In this document: positions 47,417 to 56,681 of the stretch, piece after piece
Position numbering within the stretch: the first letter of the stretch is position 1
Layout: every line of letters begins with the position of its first letter
Source: Marinomonas lutimaris
GTDB lineage: Bacteria > Pseudomonadota > Gammaproteobacteria > Pseudomonadales > Marinomonadaceae
Assembly: GCF_019426345.1 (NCBI RefSeq)
Contig: NZ_JAHLLW010000001.1
Span: 372,001 to 436,000 of the forward strand
Direction: 5' to 3'
Length of the DNA: 64,000 nucleotides
The notes under the pieces: generated by a model
What the model saw: only the letters and a program-made list of their open reading frames with translations
Database searches by the model: none
Told to the model about the DNA's origin: nothing
Program-made: the position numbers and the translations under genes

Positions 47417-49345
47417 TTAACTACTAACAATCAGGTCGTTCAAGGCTTTAGATATCAAATTCGGTTTTACTAAAGTTGGTTTCACTGGTTTATCGAACCA
47501 GAAGTCCATTGGTTGATCAAAACCGATGCCGTGCATGTAGTTGTAGAGTGCTTTTCGCAGTCCGTCGCCAAGCATGTCGTGATCGGTTCCCGTTGGATCG
47601 GTGAAATCCACATCGTTTTCTGCGAACAAAATATCGGGACGTTCAGCAAGCGTGATGCCGTACTCTTCGGGATTAATACCAATTGGGCTGTGCGCCGTAG
47701 CAGCGAATCTGTGCCAGAAGGCTGATTGGAAACATTCTTGCGCCATCATCTGACGCACCATTTCTAGAGCATCAATGGTTTCTTGCTCGGTTTGGGTTGG
47801 GAAGCCATACATCAGGTAAGAATGAACCAGAATACCCGCATCACTGAAGGCTTTGGTGACTCTTGCCACTTGCTCGACGCTGACACCTTTTTTCATTAGT
47901 TTTAGTAATCGATCAGATGCTACTTCAAGCCCGCCACTTACCGCGATACAACCAGAATCCGCCAATAACTGACAGCGCTCCGGCGTGAAGGTTTTTTCAA
48001 AACGAATATTGCCCCACCAACTGATCACCACACCGCGTTCGATTAAACGTCGTGCTAAGGCAAACAAGGCTTTTGGCGGAGCGGCTTCGTCGACAAAATG
48101 GAAACCTGTTTGTCCAGTTTCTTCGATCAATTCTTCTATTCGATCCACCAATATATCGGCACCTGCCGCATCGTAACGGTCGATATAATCCAGTGTCACA
48201 TCGCAAAAACTGCATTTGCGCCAGTAACAACCGTGGGCAATGGTTAACTTGTTCCAGCGGCCATCGCTCCAGATGCGGTGCATCGGGTTGAGCATTTCAC
48301 ATAGGGACAAATATTCGGTTAACGGCAAGCCGTCGTAAATCGGTGTGCCTACATCGGTTTGGGGAATATCGTGCAGCTCGGCGTTTTCATTGTAGTGAAC
48401 GAATGGTTCGCCATCTTCGTCTTCAGCGAGGAAGTAAGTACGCACTAACTCATCGATTTCACGCTTGCCGTCAAAGAATTCCAATAGTGTCATAAATGGG
48501 CGTTCGCCATCGTCCAGACAAATAAAGTCCACAAACTCGAACACGCGAGGATCACGTAAGGCGCGCAGTTCTGTGTTCACAAACCCTCCACCCAGCACTA
48601 CTGGCAGATCAGGATTAATGGCTTTACAGGTTTGCGCAATACGTAACGCACCTAGCATATTGCCGGGGAAAGGCACGGTTAACGCCACGACACTGGGTTG
48701 AGTTTCTTCCATATATTGCTCTACCAATTGCTCGAGGATTTCTGAACTGAAGCTCGGCTCACCCATCAGCGTATTGTAGAGATCATCAAAGCTTGGGTTG
48801 GCCGCGGCGAGGCGTTCGCCATAGCGACTGACTTCAAAATACGGATCGACGCCTTGAGTAATCACCGCAGACAAATCGTTGATAAACAGGGTCGCGAGAT
48901 ACTTGGCTTTGTCTTGCACGCCAAGCTGACCAAAAGCAGTTTTTAGTATATCGCCTGACACAGCTTCCATCTGTTCGATGGCGTCGAACGCAGGCCCTTC
49001 AGGCAAGAAACGGCGAGAAGTGATACGCAGGGCAAGGCTGGAATCTTTGCCCTGCAAAAAGCGAATAACCGGTTCGACACAAAGGCGATAGCGGTCAAAT
49101 TCTGCTAAGAAACAAAACACCGCATCGGGTAGTTCATCGTCTTCAAATGACTCGAAGTTGTCTTCCACATGCTGACGGATAATATCCAGAGCGGGGGCCG
49201 TCATCATCTCAAGAAACAGCTCAATGGCAGGGTCTCGCTGCACCGCCTCATAGCCCCGAGAGCGCAAAAAGCCCGTCAAATACGCCGTCGCTGGATACGG
49301 CGTATTTAATTGCGTCATGGGTGGAGTCATCAGAAGAACGGTCAT
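47417..49345 (-). CDS. B12-binding-domain radical SAM protein
   Basis: 642-residue member of the cobalamin-type radical SAM group. The N-terminal part opens MTVLLMTPPMTQLNTPYPATAYLTGFLRSRG (split), and the B12-binding-like stretch near residue 215-260 includes PSVVALTVPFPGNMLGALRIA and VVLGGGFVNTELRAL. The radical SAM core from about residue 365 has the iron-sulfur cysteines in HGCYWRKCSFCD (Cys373, Cys378, Cys381), a CX4CX2C spacing rather than CX3CX2C. Later marks are VSGGLEVASDRLLKLMKKGV and LMYGFPTQTEQETIDAL. The reaction is unknown. Remnants of a second copy lie downstream at 45190-45221 and 42832-42926. Confidence 0.88.
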   Translation of the reverse strand: MTVLLMTPPMTQLNTPYPATAYLTGFLRSRGYEAVQRDPAIELFLEMMTAPALDIIRQHVEDNFESFEDDELPDAVFCFLAEFDRYRLCVEPVIRFLQGKDSSLALRITSRRFLPEGPAFDAIEQMEAVSGDILKTAFGQLGVQDKAKYLATLFINDLSAVITQGVDPYFEVSRYGERLAAANPSFDDLYNTLMGEPSFSSEILEQLVEQYMEETQPSVVALTVPFPGNMLGALRIAQTCKAINPDLPVVLGGGFVNTELRALRDPRVFEFVDFICLDDGERPFMTLLEFFDGKREIDELVRTYFLAEDEDGEPFVHYNENAELHDIPQTDVGTPIYDGLPLTEYLSLCEMLNPMHRIWSDGRWNKLTIAHGCYWRKCSFCDVTLDYIDRYDAAGADILVDRIEELIEETGQTGFHFVDEAAPPKALFALARRLIERGVVISWWGNIRFEKTFTPERCQLLADSGCIAVSGGLEVASDRLLKLMKKGVSVEQVARVTKAFSDAGILVHSYLMYGFPTQTEQETIDALEMVRQMMAQECFQSAFWHRFAATAHSPIGINPEEYGITLAERPDILFAENDVDFTDPTGTDHDMLGDGLRKALYNYMHGIGFDQPMDFWFDKPVKPTLVKPNLISKALNDLIVSS

Positions 49346-49440
49346 AGCCTGCCTTTAAAGTAAAACCTAATCGGAATAGGCGGATTCTAGCACTTAAAGA
49401 AGAGTAGAACCCTTAAAAAATAGTGTGCTACTGGTGCTTT

Positions 49441-50118
49441 CTATTCCAGAATCGGCTTTAAATGGTCTGGGCCAAGCTGCTGCATTTGGCGTTCAATCCA
49501 GTCGACTCGTTGGCGAAGGTAAGGGGTTAAATGATTAGGGTCTCGTTTGCGTGGACTTGGTAATAACACAGCCAATCGTGCGGCTTGCTCTAAAGTCAGT
49601 TTGCTAGCGGATCGACCAAAGTAATGCTGGCTTGCGGCTTCTACACCGTAAATACCTTTGCCGAATTCTGCGATATTTAAATACACTTCGAGAATACGTT
49701 TTTTACCCCAAAGCGTTTCAAGACTCATCGCTAAGCCCGCTTCTAGACCTTTACGAACAAAGCTACGGCCCGACCAGAGAAAGAGATTCTTCGCAGTTTG
49801 CTGCGTAATCGTACTAGCACCACGAAGATCGTCGCCATCATCGTATTGGCTTAGCGCCTTGCTGATGGCAGCAAAATCGACACCGAAGTGCTCAGGAAAG
49901 CGCTGATCTTCGGAACCAACCACTGCCAACGGCATGTAAGAAGGCAGCTTATCAATGCTGATCCAATCTTGAGTCACTGGATAAGGGCTTTGCAACATAA
50001 ACGCCGTTGTTGGTGGCGGCACAAACCGAAACAACAATATGACGAGAACGAGAAATAGCAAAAAACGCCATACAACAAACCAAATCCTGCCGAATATACC
50101 TTGTTTACGTTTTGCCAT
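49441..50118 (-). CDS. mtgA: Monofunctional biosynthetic peptidoglycan transglycosylase
   Basis: Polymerises lipid II into glycan strands. It is a 225-residue GT51 protein with one N-terminal helix (about 10-32). The conserved motifs are VGSEDQRFPEHFGVD with the catalytic Glu, RGASTITQQTAKNLFLW, RKGLEAGLAMSLE with KKRILEVYLNIAEFGKGIYGVE (split), and AARLAVLLPSPRKRDP. It has no penicillin-binding transpeptidase domain, and the length is normal for MtgA. It is divergent from the YdjM-like gene. Confidence 0.95.
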   Translation of the reverse strand: MAKRKQGIFGRIWFVVWRFLLFLVLVILLFRFVPPPTTAFMLQSPYPVTQDWISIDKLPSYMPLAVVGSEDQRFPEHFGVDFAAISKALSQYDDGDDLRGASTITQQTAKNLFLWSGRSFVRKGLEAGLAMSLETLWGKKRILEVYLNIAEFGKGIYGVEAASQHYFGRSASKLTLEQAARLAVLLPSPRKRDPNHLTPYLRQRVDWIERQMQQLGPDHLKPILE

Positions 50119-50320
50119 TTATTGTCTCTTAATCAATTAAATCAGGCGCTCTCGCCCACAGTGGGCTAAGTATAAACAAAAACGGCTGGAAGTTTATGAT
50201 TCCTTTACATTCGACAGCCTTTAATCCTGTTACTCAATTCCTGTAGTATGCGCCAAATAACCTTTAATTATATATAAAACAACATCTTACTTTAGATTAT
50301 CGCAATAAGGGCAACATCAA

Positions 50321-51037
50321 ATGGCCGACTTTAAAACTCACGTTACTGTGGCTGCCATACTGAGCGCACCATTGGCAGCAAGCACTTTTATTATGGGGGT
50401 TGCCAACATGAATGAAGCCATTCTTTACGCCTTGGCTGGAACGCTGGGTGGTTTGCTGCCTGATATTGACGCTGATGACTCCGCCGCGATTCGATTGGTG
50501 TTTCGACTGTTTGGCGCATTGGTCGCAGGTCTCGCCATTGCATTTGGGATGGACAAACTACTTCATTGGCAAATACTCGTCTTAGCGATAGTCAGCTACC
50601 TAGTCGTGCGCTTTCCAGTACAACAAATATTTGAAAAATTCACCGTACATCGAGGCACGCTGCACAGTCTGCTTGCTAACCTCATGTTTACCGCTCTTTC
50701 AGTGCCTATCGCTTACCACTTATTCGCACTTGAAGCGAAAACCGCTTGGGGCATTGGTGGCTTCATATTCCTAGGCGCGACAATCCATCTTACATTAGAC
50801 GAGTTATACAGTATTGAACTCTCAGGAATGCGTATCAAGCGCTCGTTTGGTACTGCGCTGAAGCTCACCGACTGGGGCGAGCCGCTGACGTCGCTTCTGT
50901 TAGTATTCGGTTGTGCTGTGGGCTATTGGATAAGCCCAAGTGCTGATGCTTGGCTTACCGCCTTTTCTTGGTGGCCTAACCCTGCACATTTACCTGACTG
51001 GTTGGCACAAGAATGGAGCAACCTACACAGGTTGTAG
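50321..51037 (+). CDS. YdjM-like inner-membrane metal-dependent hydrolase family protein
   Basis: 238 residues with about five helices and the metal-ligand-like motifs of the YdjM/DUF457 family: LPDIDADDS near residue 46, HRGTLHS near 107 and HLTLDELYSIEL near 155. E. coli YdjM is LexA-controlled; no CTGT-N8-ACAG box was found in the 202-base upstream region here. The biochemical role of the family is unsettled. The ATG follows TAAGGGC. Confidence 0.82.
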   Translation: MADFKTHVTVAAILSAPLAASTFIMGVANMNEAILYALAGTLGGLLPDIDADDSAAIRLVFRLFGALVAGLAIAFGMDKLLHWQILVLAIVSYLVVRFPVQQIFEKFTVHRGTLHSLLANLMFTALSVPIAYHLFALEAKTAWGIGGFIFLGATIHLTLDELYSIELSGMRIKRSFGTALKLTDWGEPLTSLLLVFGCAVGYWISPSADAWLTAFSWWPNPAHLPDWLAQEWSNLHRL

Positions 51038-51180
51038 GGGAGTGCTTAGGTTAGCTCTAAGAATATACTTGCTCGTCCATTTCAATTCCTACTAGAGCTA
51101 GCTACTTAAAAATTAGTTTTTTGTCTGATATCATTTACCATCACTTTAACTCTAATAAAATATCAAGGAAGGTTTTATCA

Positions 51181-52035
51181 ATGACAAAAACAGAGCAAGA
51201 AAGACTTACAAATCAAATTCGAGCTAATAAGCATGAGATACATGTTTTATCTATAGAAGAAATGGAAGCTTTTTTTGTCAGGAAATATACAGAAACTAGA
51301 AAAAATATTTATGACGGATGGAGTTTGATTAGAGATAAAATGGCATTATATTCTGGAGCAAAATCTTCGATTGATGATGCTTACAGCATTGCAAGACTCT
51401 TGGACGAACTTGGTGCTTGGAAGGTGAAAGTTTATATCAATATTTATAACGGAATTCCTCATGTTCTTTTAAAGGGAAACCCCGCATTTAGAAGAGCAAT
51501 AGCAAACCCAGAAACTATTAGAAACCCTAAAGTAATTACAATAGGCGTCGGTAGAAGTGGAGCACTTAGTGCTGCTAAAAGTGGAGGTGTTGTCTCTATT
51601 TTGTTAATGACTTCGTATAGAATCGCAGATTATGTGTTAAGAGATGAAGCTACTCTGACAGGATTTATTGGTAACTTAGCTACAGATATTGTAAAAATTG
51701 GAATCACTGTTGGAGCTTCTATGCTTGCAGCTGAAGGGGCTGCTATGTTTTTGGGTGCAACTATAGCAATAGGTCCTTTAGTAGGAGTGTTTGTTGTAGG
51801 TGTTGCTATGAGCTTTGTTTTAGACACTATTGACACTAAGTATAAAATTTCTGAAAGAGTTGTAGCTGGTTTGGATGAGTTGACGGAGCGGTCTACTAAA
51901 TTGATTAATCAGAAATTAGATGACGTTCAAGAAACTATATTTGATTATGTTGTTGCTTCTGCCAGAAGAATAGCTATTAATGCAGCAAACCATGTAATTA
52001 GGGACACATTTAATCAAGGATTTAGAATCAGATGA
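51181..52035 (+). CDS. Putative membrane-active (YafU-like) toxin/effector
   Basis: 284-residue protein. The N-terminal 125 residues are soluble and charged; LLDELGAWKVKVYINIYNGIPHVLLKG (split) is a distinct block. Next come a glycine-rich link (GVGRSGALSAAKSGG), one helix (about 136-155), and a long glycine/alanine-rich hydrophobic hairpin (about 162-215, GASMLAAEGAAMFLGATIAIGPLVGVFVVGV split), then a charged amphipathic C-terminus. The hairpin plus DTIDTKYKISERV resembles E. coli YafU and pore-forming effector tails. The start at 51181 has AAGGAAGG upstream; the frame is open to a TTG at 51121. The stop overlaps the next gene by four bases. Toxin function is inference. Confidence 0.6.
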   Translation: MTKTEQERLTNQIRANKHEIHVLSIEEMEAFFVRKYTETRKNIYDGWSLIRDKMALYSGAKSSIDDAYSIARLLDELGAWKVKVYINIYNGIPHVLLKGNPAFRRAIANPETIRNPKVITIGVGRSGALSAAKSGGVVSILLMTSYRIADYVLRDEATLTGFIGNLATDIVKIGITVGASMLAAEGAAMFLGATIAIGPLVGVFVVGVAMSFVLDTIDTKYKISERVVAGLDELTERSTKLINQKLDDVQETIFDYVVASARRIAINAANHVIRDTFNQGFRIR

Positions 52036-52541
52036 TAAATGAAGCTTCGGAATCAAGGTCCTTAATCTATAAAGTGCTAGTTATTATGGCATTTTTTAGT
52101 TTTAGCGCAGGGATCATCTTCTACTCAATGTCCCAGATGTATATGCTGATAAGTCAGATATGGAGCCACAGCCCCGTTATGACTTACGACAGAGGAAGTA
52201 TCTTTGGTTTTGGGGCTGGTTTAGGGCTACTGTTTTTAACCCTCTTGATGTTTACGAAAGGTTTTTTAGGAGACTCAATTGCAAACAGGTTCTTTCCTAT
52301 CTTCAAGTATGGACTCATTTTTTCTTTTTTTTGTATTATTTTCATGCCATTTATTACGGACCATATGATAAGTAACCATGTGAATAAACTAGGCTATGTA
52401 AATTGCCAGAGTGCCAAAGTGAAGGGCACTTGGTCTATCTACGACACTAGCTATTACACTGAGACCAGTGATAGATGCCTTAGCTTTACCAAGGAGATCA
52501 ATGAAGAGCGTGATCAGGCTTGGGATGATTTGTTTAACTAA
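52032..52541 (+). CDS. Small membrane protein, candidate immunity partner
   Basis: 169 residues with three predicted helices (about 12-32, 50-70 and 88-112) and a soluble C-terminal tail containing two cysteines (VNCQSAKVKGTW and SDRCLSF). The layout resembles DUF1240-type small membrane proteins of enterobacteria. Its ATG overlaps the stop of the toxin-like gene (ATGA), so the two are translationally coupled. A three-helix inner-membrane protein coupled to a hairpin pore protein is the typical form of immunity to colicin-like or secreted pore-formers. The role is inferred from this context only. Confidence 0.62.
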   Translation: MINEASESRSLIYKVLVIMAFFSFSAGIIFYSMSQMYMLISQIWSHSPVMTYDRGSIFGFGAGLGLLFLTLLMFTKGFLGDSIANRFFPIFKYGLIFSFFCIIFMPFITDHMISNHVNKLGYVNCQSAKVKGTWSIYDTSYYTETSDRCLSFTKEINEERDQAWDDLFN

Positions 52542-52575
52542 GTGACTTTCTGGGAAATCAAAGGGATTTGAGGAC

Positions 52576-52803
52576 ATGAAATTTATTCTCGCAGTGGCGA
52601 TGTTAGCCCTAATAGTAGGCTGTGGCGACCCCGATACGTTTGAGGGCAGTGGTTTGGAGCTTGAGCCACACACTATTGAGATAGATGGTGAAACCTTTGT
52701 CATTAATACGAGCAAAGACTCAGAATTAACGGATGAAGACTTAAAAGAAATGTTCTCAAGTGAAGACATGAAGGATTTTTTGAAAGATGAGCCAACAGAG
52801 TAG
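52576..52803 (+). CDS. Small acidic lipoprotein
   Basis: 75-residue protein with a lipoprotein signal (MKFILAVAMLALIVGCGDP); the lipobox is LIVGC with Cys16. Asp at +2 (Gly17-Asp18 region) might affect sorting. The mature part is strongly acidic (DSELTDEDLKEMFSSEDMKDFLKDE). It follows the toxin/immunity-like pair by 34 bases on the same strand and is likely co-transcribed, so it may be an accessory or immunity component. No family recognised. Confidence 0.65.
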   Translation: MKFILAVAMLALIVGCGDPDTFEGSGLELEPHTIEIDGETFVINTSKDSELTDEDLKEMFSSEDMKDFLKDEPTE

Positions 52804-52887
52804 AAGTTTAATGGGCTTACAGCACCTTAACCTTCGGTGCCTATCTGTGTTGCTCTGCCAGCTATTTCCGAATCGCCCAAAACTGGC

Positions 52888-53271
52888 TTATGAAGACATA
52901 ACCCAGTCGGTGGCTTCTTTCTTACGCTTGAACACCTTAATGTCTGCAGAGATAAACCAGCTAATCACACGAATGAACCGATTCTGCCAACGGCTTTTTC
53001 CATAGATGGCAATACGGTCAAACTCACCCCCCAGCTTTTGGCTTAATAAAAACTCTGACCATGCGCTTTTCATACTCCAACCTTCGAATTCGCTAATATC
53101 CACCAGCAAAGCGGCATAGGGCGAATGAATAGAATAAATCGCAGCTTCTAACTGAGGTGTGATGTTTTCGAAATCCATGTCACTTGGGTGACCTGATGTC
53201 TTCATATTAAGTAACAGTTTGTCGTTATAACGCTTTGCTTTTAGCGAAACACCATTTGTGTAAGTAGACAT
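52888..53271 (-). CDS. SpoIIAA-like (STAS/DUF3478) protein
   Basis: 127-residue single-domain protein of the SpoIIAA-like fold: GHPSDMDFENITPQLEAAI, LLVDISEFEGWSMKSAWSEF (split) and FDRIAIYGKSRWQNRFIRVI, ending in KKEATDWV. Family members bind hydrophobic ligands or sit at membranes. The role here is unknown. The ATG has CAGGAGC upstream. It is convergent to the lipoprotein gene and appears independent of it. Confidence 0.85.
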   Translation of the reverse strand: MSTYTNGVSLKAKRYNDKLLLNMKTSGHPSDMDFENITPQLEAAIYSIHSPYAALLVDISEFEGWSMKSAWSEFLLSQKLGGEFDRIAIYGKSRWQNRFIRVISWFISADIKVFKRKKEATDWVMSS

Positions 53272-53587
53272 AATTAGCTCCTGAGAAGCGCTTGTTGATA
53301 GTGTTACTGTAAAACAAAATTACCCGTAGGAAAGTTGATTAACTCAGCATAGAGAGTCAGTAAACACTGTGAAATTTGCGTTTTTTACTAGAAGTGTCAG
53401 TAAAGACAATAGAAAAAGGGAGAGTCGGTAAAGCTAAATACTTAGTGTGGAAAGGTCTGTATGTCTCAAGTAGCTATCTCAAAATTGAAATTGGTTATCG
53501 AATAAACAATTATTGATTTAATCTGTTTTGTGGTCTGATTAAATTCATTAAAAGCATTGTTCACAAAAATAAAAATAGGAACTCATC
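53272..53587. other. Intergenic region with a spaced short repeat
   Basis: 316 bases, no gene seen. GTCAGTAAA occurs at 53356-53364 and 53396-53404, and GTCGGTAAA at 53424-53432. Promoters of the divergent SpoIIAA-like and chemoreceptor genes should lie here. Confidence 0.4.
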
Positions 53588-54685
53588 ATGGATGCTAGAC
53601 AGAAAGTGCAATTTATTGGGTTGCTGATTGCCGAAACACTGATTGCCATCGCTTTTACGGTACAGCTCACGCTGACAGATTTTATGACAACGGGTATTAG
53701 TTTAATTCTGATCTGGTCACTCACAGCATTAGCAATATTTTTCGCTTTTCGTTATCTAAAGATGTACCGCTATCAACACCAGATGCATCAGTCTATTGTC
53801 GCTGGGGTGGCTAAGTACGCAATCAATCATATATCCTTGACTATGCCAGCGAAGGAGGATGATTTAGCGATTTGGATCGATAATGTCCTTCATCAATTAA
53901 CACTTCCTAAACATGAATATCTGCCACTAACTGAACCGCACGCAGCATCATTGCAGAGTAAAATTGACGCGCTGAGTCAGATTGCCAATAAGCAGGAAAA
54001 AGATCTGTCGGAAATTCTAGAACATCGCCAACATAGTGCTCCGCTCATTCAAGGTGTCGCTGCCAATACCAAAATCATCACCCAAAAAGTAGGAACCTTG
54101 GTGGATGATGCCAATCAAGGTCTGCAAAATTTGCAATTGGCTGAAGGTGTCTTACAAGAGCTCACTCACCAAGTTACCTCTACTTCGGAAGTGATTAATC
54201 GGCTTTCTAATAATTCGACGCAAATCTCATCCGTATTGGATGTGATTCGAAGTATTGCGGACCAAACAAATCTGTTGGCGCTTAATGCCGCCATTGAAGC
54301 GGCTCGTGCAGGTGAGCAAGGCCGAGGCTTCGCTGTCGTCGCCGATGAGGTTCGCAATCTTGCTAGCAAAACCAAACAATCCACTCAAGATATTCAAGCC
54401 ATGATTGAAAGCCTTCAAAAGGGCGTGACAGAAGCGGTTAACAACATAGATGGCAGTGTTCAGTCGGTACAAAACACCTTTGAGCTAACCAATAAAGCGG
54501 GCGAATCTCTGGCTGAAATCTGTAGCGAAGTGAATGAAATTAACCAACTCGTTAACGAAAACTCCGTCAAACAAATCAATATCGGTAAATTGGCGGTGGA
54601 AGTAAATGAGCGACTAAAGCGCCTTAATGAACGAACACTAGAAACAAAAGCGCTTTCAATGCAGCTTCAGGAAACCATCTCTTAG
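53588..54685 (+). CDS. Methyl-accepting chemotaxis protein lacking a periplasmic sensor
   Basis: 365-residue chemoreceptor. Two adjacent N-terminal helices (about 9-28 and 33-53) leave almost no periplasmic loop, so sensing must be cytoplasmic or within the membrane. A helical linker (about 60-170) leads to the signalling domain. The conserved hairpin tip is [37 protein letters not shown] (split over about 220-256). No C-terminal NWETF-like CheR/CheB tether is seen. No chemotaxis operon is present in the window. Confidence 0.92.
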   Translation: MDARQKVQFIGLLIAETLIAIAFTVQLTLTDFMTTGISLILIWSLTALAIFFAFRYLKMYRYQHQMHQSIVAGVAKYAINHISLTMPAKEDDLAIWIDNVLHQLTLPKHEYLPLTEPHAASLQSKIDALSQIANKQEKDLSEILEHRQHSAPLIQGVAANTKIITQKVGTLVDDANQGLQNLQLAEGVLQELTHQVTSTSEVINRLSNNSTQISSVLDVIRSIADQTNLLALNAAIEAARAGEQGRGFAVVADEVRNLASKTKQSTQDIQAMIESLQKGVTEAVNNIDGSVQSVQNTFELTNKAGESLAEICSEVNEINQLVNENSVKQINIGKLAVEVNERLKRLNERTLETKALSMQLQETIS

Positions 54686-54736
54686 AAAGTTAGCTCTTTA
54701 AGTGAATTCAGCAAACCTAATATAGAAAGAGGTGGA

Positions 54737-54886
54737 TTACTCCGCTTCTTTTTTTGCTTGGCGTTTGCAGCGTTCAGAGCAGTATTTTACCTGCGGCCAA
54801 TCCCTTTCCCATTTTTTACGCCAGGCAAATGGACGCTGGCAGACGGGACAAATTTTTTCGGGTAAATGGAGCTTTTTATGAGTCAT
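54737..54886 (-). CDS. DUF2256 small zinc-ribbon-like protein
   Basis: 49-residue protein, too short for ordinary gene calling. It reads [20 protein letters not shown] with CxxC, then WRKKWERDW and YCSERCKRQ with a second CxxxC pair. Four cysteines probably hold one zinc. This is the DUF2256 pattern found widely in bacteria, often beside cryptochrome/photolyase genes; none is visible here. Function is unknown. The start codon lies within a hairpin (54881-54914). Confidence 0.85.
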   Translation of the reverse strand: MTHKKLHLPEKICPVCQRPFAWRKKWERDWPQVKYCSERCKRQAKKEAE

Positions 54887-54914
54887 AGCCGTGTATACGT
54901 AAACAGCTATGACT
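54881..54914 (-). promoter_or_regulatory. Hairpin covering the DUF2256 start codon
   Basis: AGTCATAGC / GCTATGACT, perfect nine-base stem with a 16-base loop. It includes the start codon of the DUF2256 gene, so it could hinder translation initiation. Confidence 0.5.
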
Positions 54915-54942
54915 TAGGTTCAGTGCATTTTCACTACTTAAA

Positions 54943-55539
54943 TTACGCTGCTTGATGCGACAACACACTGCGACGGAATTGCAAAATCATTAGTAAGATC
55001 AAGAAGCCCACCGCCAAGCAGAATGGAAATAATACCGTGGTAACAGAGTAGGCTTCTAACGCCACCACAGAGCAGACATTGCGTAGAATCATAATAATGA
55101 AGAACACGCGACTGTCTTCAAAAGGGCGAAGATAGGCTTTTCGGAAGGTTGGCCCAAAACCTATCATATCGATCGTGGTCAGAATCAACACAGCCCACAA
55201 TGGATCATTGGTAACGTACCAAAGTGGCAAAGATGCCAAAGCCAGTGCTAAAAAGCCCCAATCCAGCTTTGTAATAGTGGCATCCCCGCGCTTTATATAC
55301 GCTAAGAAAGCAATGAAAATTGTAATAAAGCCTGATAGCCCGATGGGCCATGCGCCCATGCCTCCCTCGGCTTCCAGCTGAGCAAAGAATACAATGGTGG
55401 TGGTAATGCCCCAAATTACCCATGAAAACACATGAGGCTTCACCTTGCCTCGTAGGATCAGCGCAATATATGGGATAAAACCTGCAAGCGCCAACGCAAT
55501 TGCGATGCCACTAAAGATAAGCTTGATATTGAAATCCAT
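54943..55539 (-). CDS. Six- or seven-helix membrane protein of unknown function
   Basis: 198 residues, almost entirely hydrophobic helices. The first unit (GIAIALALAGFIPYIALILRGKVKPHVFSWVIW, split) with its Pro in helix 1 and the later repeat SLPLWYVTNDPLWAVLILTTIDMIGFGPTFRKAY (split) resemble two PQ-loop/SemiSWEET-like halves, but the match is loose. The ATG has AAGGCGG upstream. No operon partner beyond the small DUF2256 gene downstream. Confidence 0.68.
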   Translation of the reverse strand: MDFNIKLIFSGIAIALALAGFIPYIALILRGKVKPHVFSWVIWGITTTIVFFAQLEAEGGMGAWPIGLSGFITIFIAFLAYIKRGDATITKLDWGFLALALASLPLWYVTNDPLWAVLILTTIDMIGFGPTFRKAYLRPFEDSRVFFIIMILRNVCSVVALEAYSVTTVLFPFCLAVGFLILLMILQFRRSVLSHQAA

Positions 55540-55793
55540 CTACCGCCTTGCTCCATCTCATGCCGTAAAACACGATTCTACCGACTTCATGATGAATTAG
55601 ACGAACAAAACACGTCAAATTCGCACCAAGATAGGTCGTTTAAAGTGAATTATGGGTTATCTATTAGGCGATAGCTAAATGGTTTCTAGCGCCCAATTTT
55701 TAAACACATCTAAATTGTCCAATTGTTCTTTGAGATGTTTTACAATCCAGAGACCATCCAAGAATCAGCACACCATAGAAGGGCAATGGCCAA

Positions 55794-56681
55794 ATGAATC
55801 CATCGAACAGGGAAGTGGGCTCCAACTTAGTGGGAAAAGGCGTATTGTTATGCCTAGCCGCGATGTTGGTATTCGCGTCACAAGATGCCGTGACGAAAAT
55901 CCTCGTGCAGGATATGTCTGTAGCGCAAGTGGTATTAGTGCGCTATTGGGTATTTGCCCTGTTTGCCATCGTTTGGGTGTCACGCACCAGCACTATTCGC
56001 CATGCATTACGTTCAGTTCGTCCTAAGTTACAAGTATTGCGCTCCGTATTATCTATTGCTGAAATTGCGATTTTTAATCTGGCTCTGCGTCATCTTGGCT
56101 TGGCAGAATCCCATTCGCTGATGGCGGCATTCCCATTGATGGCGATTGCCTTGGCGGCCCCCATCCTAGGGGAGCGGGTAAGCATGAAATCGTGGTTAGC
56201 GGTTTGTGTAGGCTTTGCCGGAACGCTTATTATCCTTCGGCCTGGGTTGGACGTCTTTAAACCTGAGTCATTGATACCATTAACAGCAGCCCTGTGCTTT
56301 GCCTGTTACCACGTCGTGACTCGTCAGGTGAGTTCAGCGGGTGATGGTTTTCATACCAACATATTGTATATGGCGTTGATCGGCTTCGTGTGTGCAACCC
56401 TCTTTGGCATGACGGCATGGCGAGCACCAAGCATGCAGGAATGGGTTTTATTGGCCGTGATCTCGATTATGAGTGTCGCCGCGCAGCTATTGCTAGTGAA
56501 AGCACTAGAGTATGCACCAGCCTCAGTATTACAACCGTTCAACTACAGCTTATTGGTGTTTGCCACCATTATCGGCTTTTTAGTATTTAGCGAACTACCG
56601 GACAGATGGACCATTGTAGGAGCGGGCATTGTCATTGCCAGTGGACTGTACGTGATCTACTTACAGCGTGCTCGCGAATAG
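55794..56681 (+). CDS. DMT-superfamily EamA transporter
   Basis: 295 residues with ten helices in two EamA repeats. The first contains MLVFASQDAVTKILV and RSVLSIAEIAIFNLALRHL; the second starts SLIPLTAALCFACYHVVTR and ends PFNYSLLVFATIIGFLVFSELPD (split). These are drug/metabolite carriers, often exporters of amino acids or metabolites. The ATG follows AAGGGCAATGGCCAA. It stands next to an AT-rich accessory region. Confidence 0.88.
   Translation: MNPSNREVGSNLVGKGVLLCLAAMLVFASQDAVTKILVQDMSVAQVVLVRYWVFALFAIVWVSRTSTIRHALRSVRPKLQVLRSVLSIAEIAIFNLALRHLGLAESHSLMAAFPLMAIALAAPILGERVSMKSWLAVCVGFAGTLIILRPGLDVFKPESLIPLTAALCFACYHVVTRQVSSAGDGFHTNILYMALIGFVCATLFGMTAWRAPSMQEWVLLAVISIMSVAAQLLLVKALEYAPASVLQPFNYSLLVFATIIGFLVFSELPDRWTIVGAGIVIASGLYVIYLQRARE

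Noticed and set aside
50119..50320. LexA box before the YdjM-like gene, as in E. coli
   Set aside because: No CTGT-N8-ACAG pattern could be found in the region.
52787..53005. 72-codon plus-strand frame after the lipoprotein
   Set aside because: Overlaps the convergent SpoIIAA-like gene and has no coding-like character.
53356..53432. Three short GTCRGTAAA repeats as a CRISPR-like or iteron array
   Set aside because: Units of nine bases with uneven spacing (40 and 28) and no replication or cas gene; too weak.
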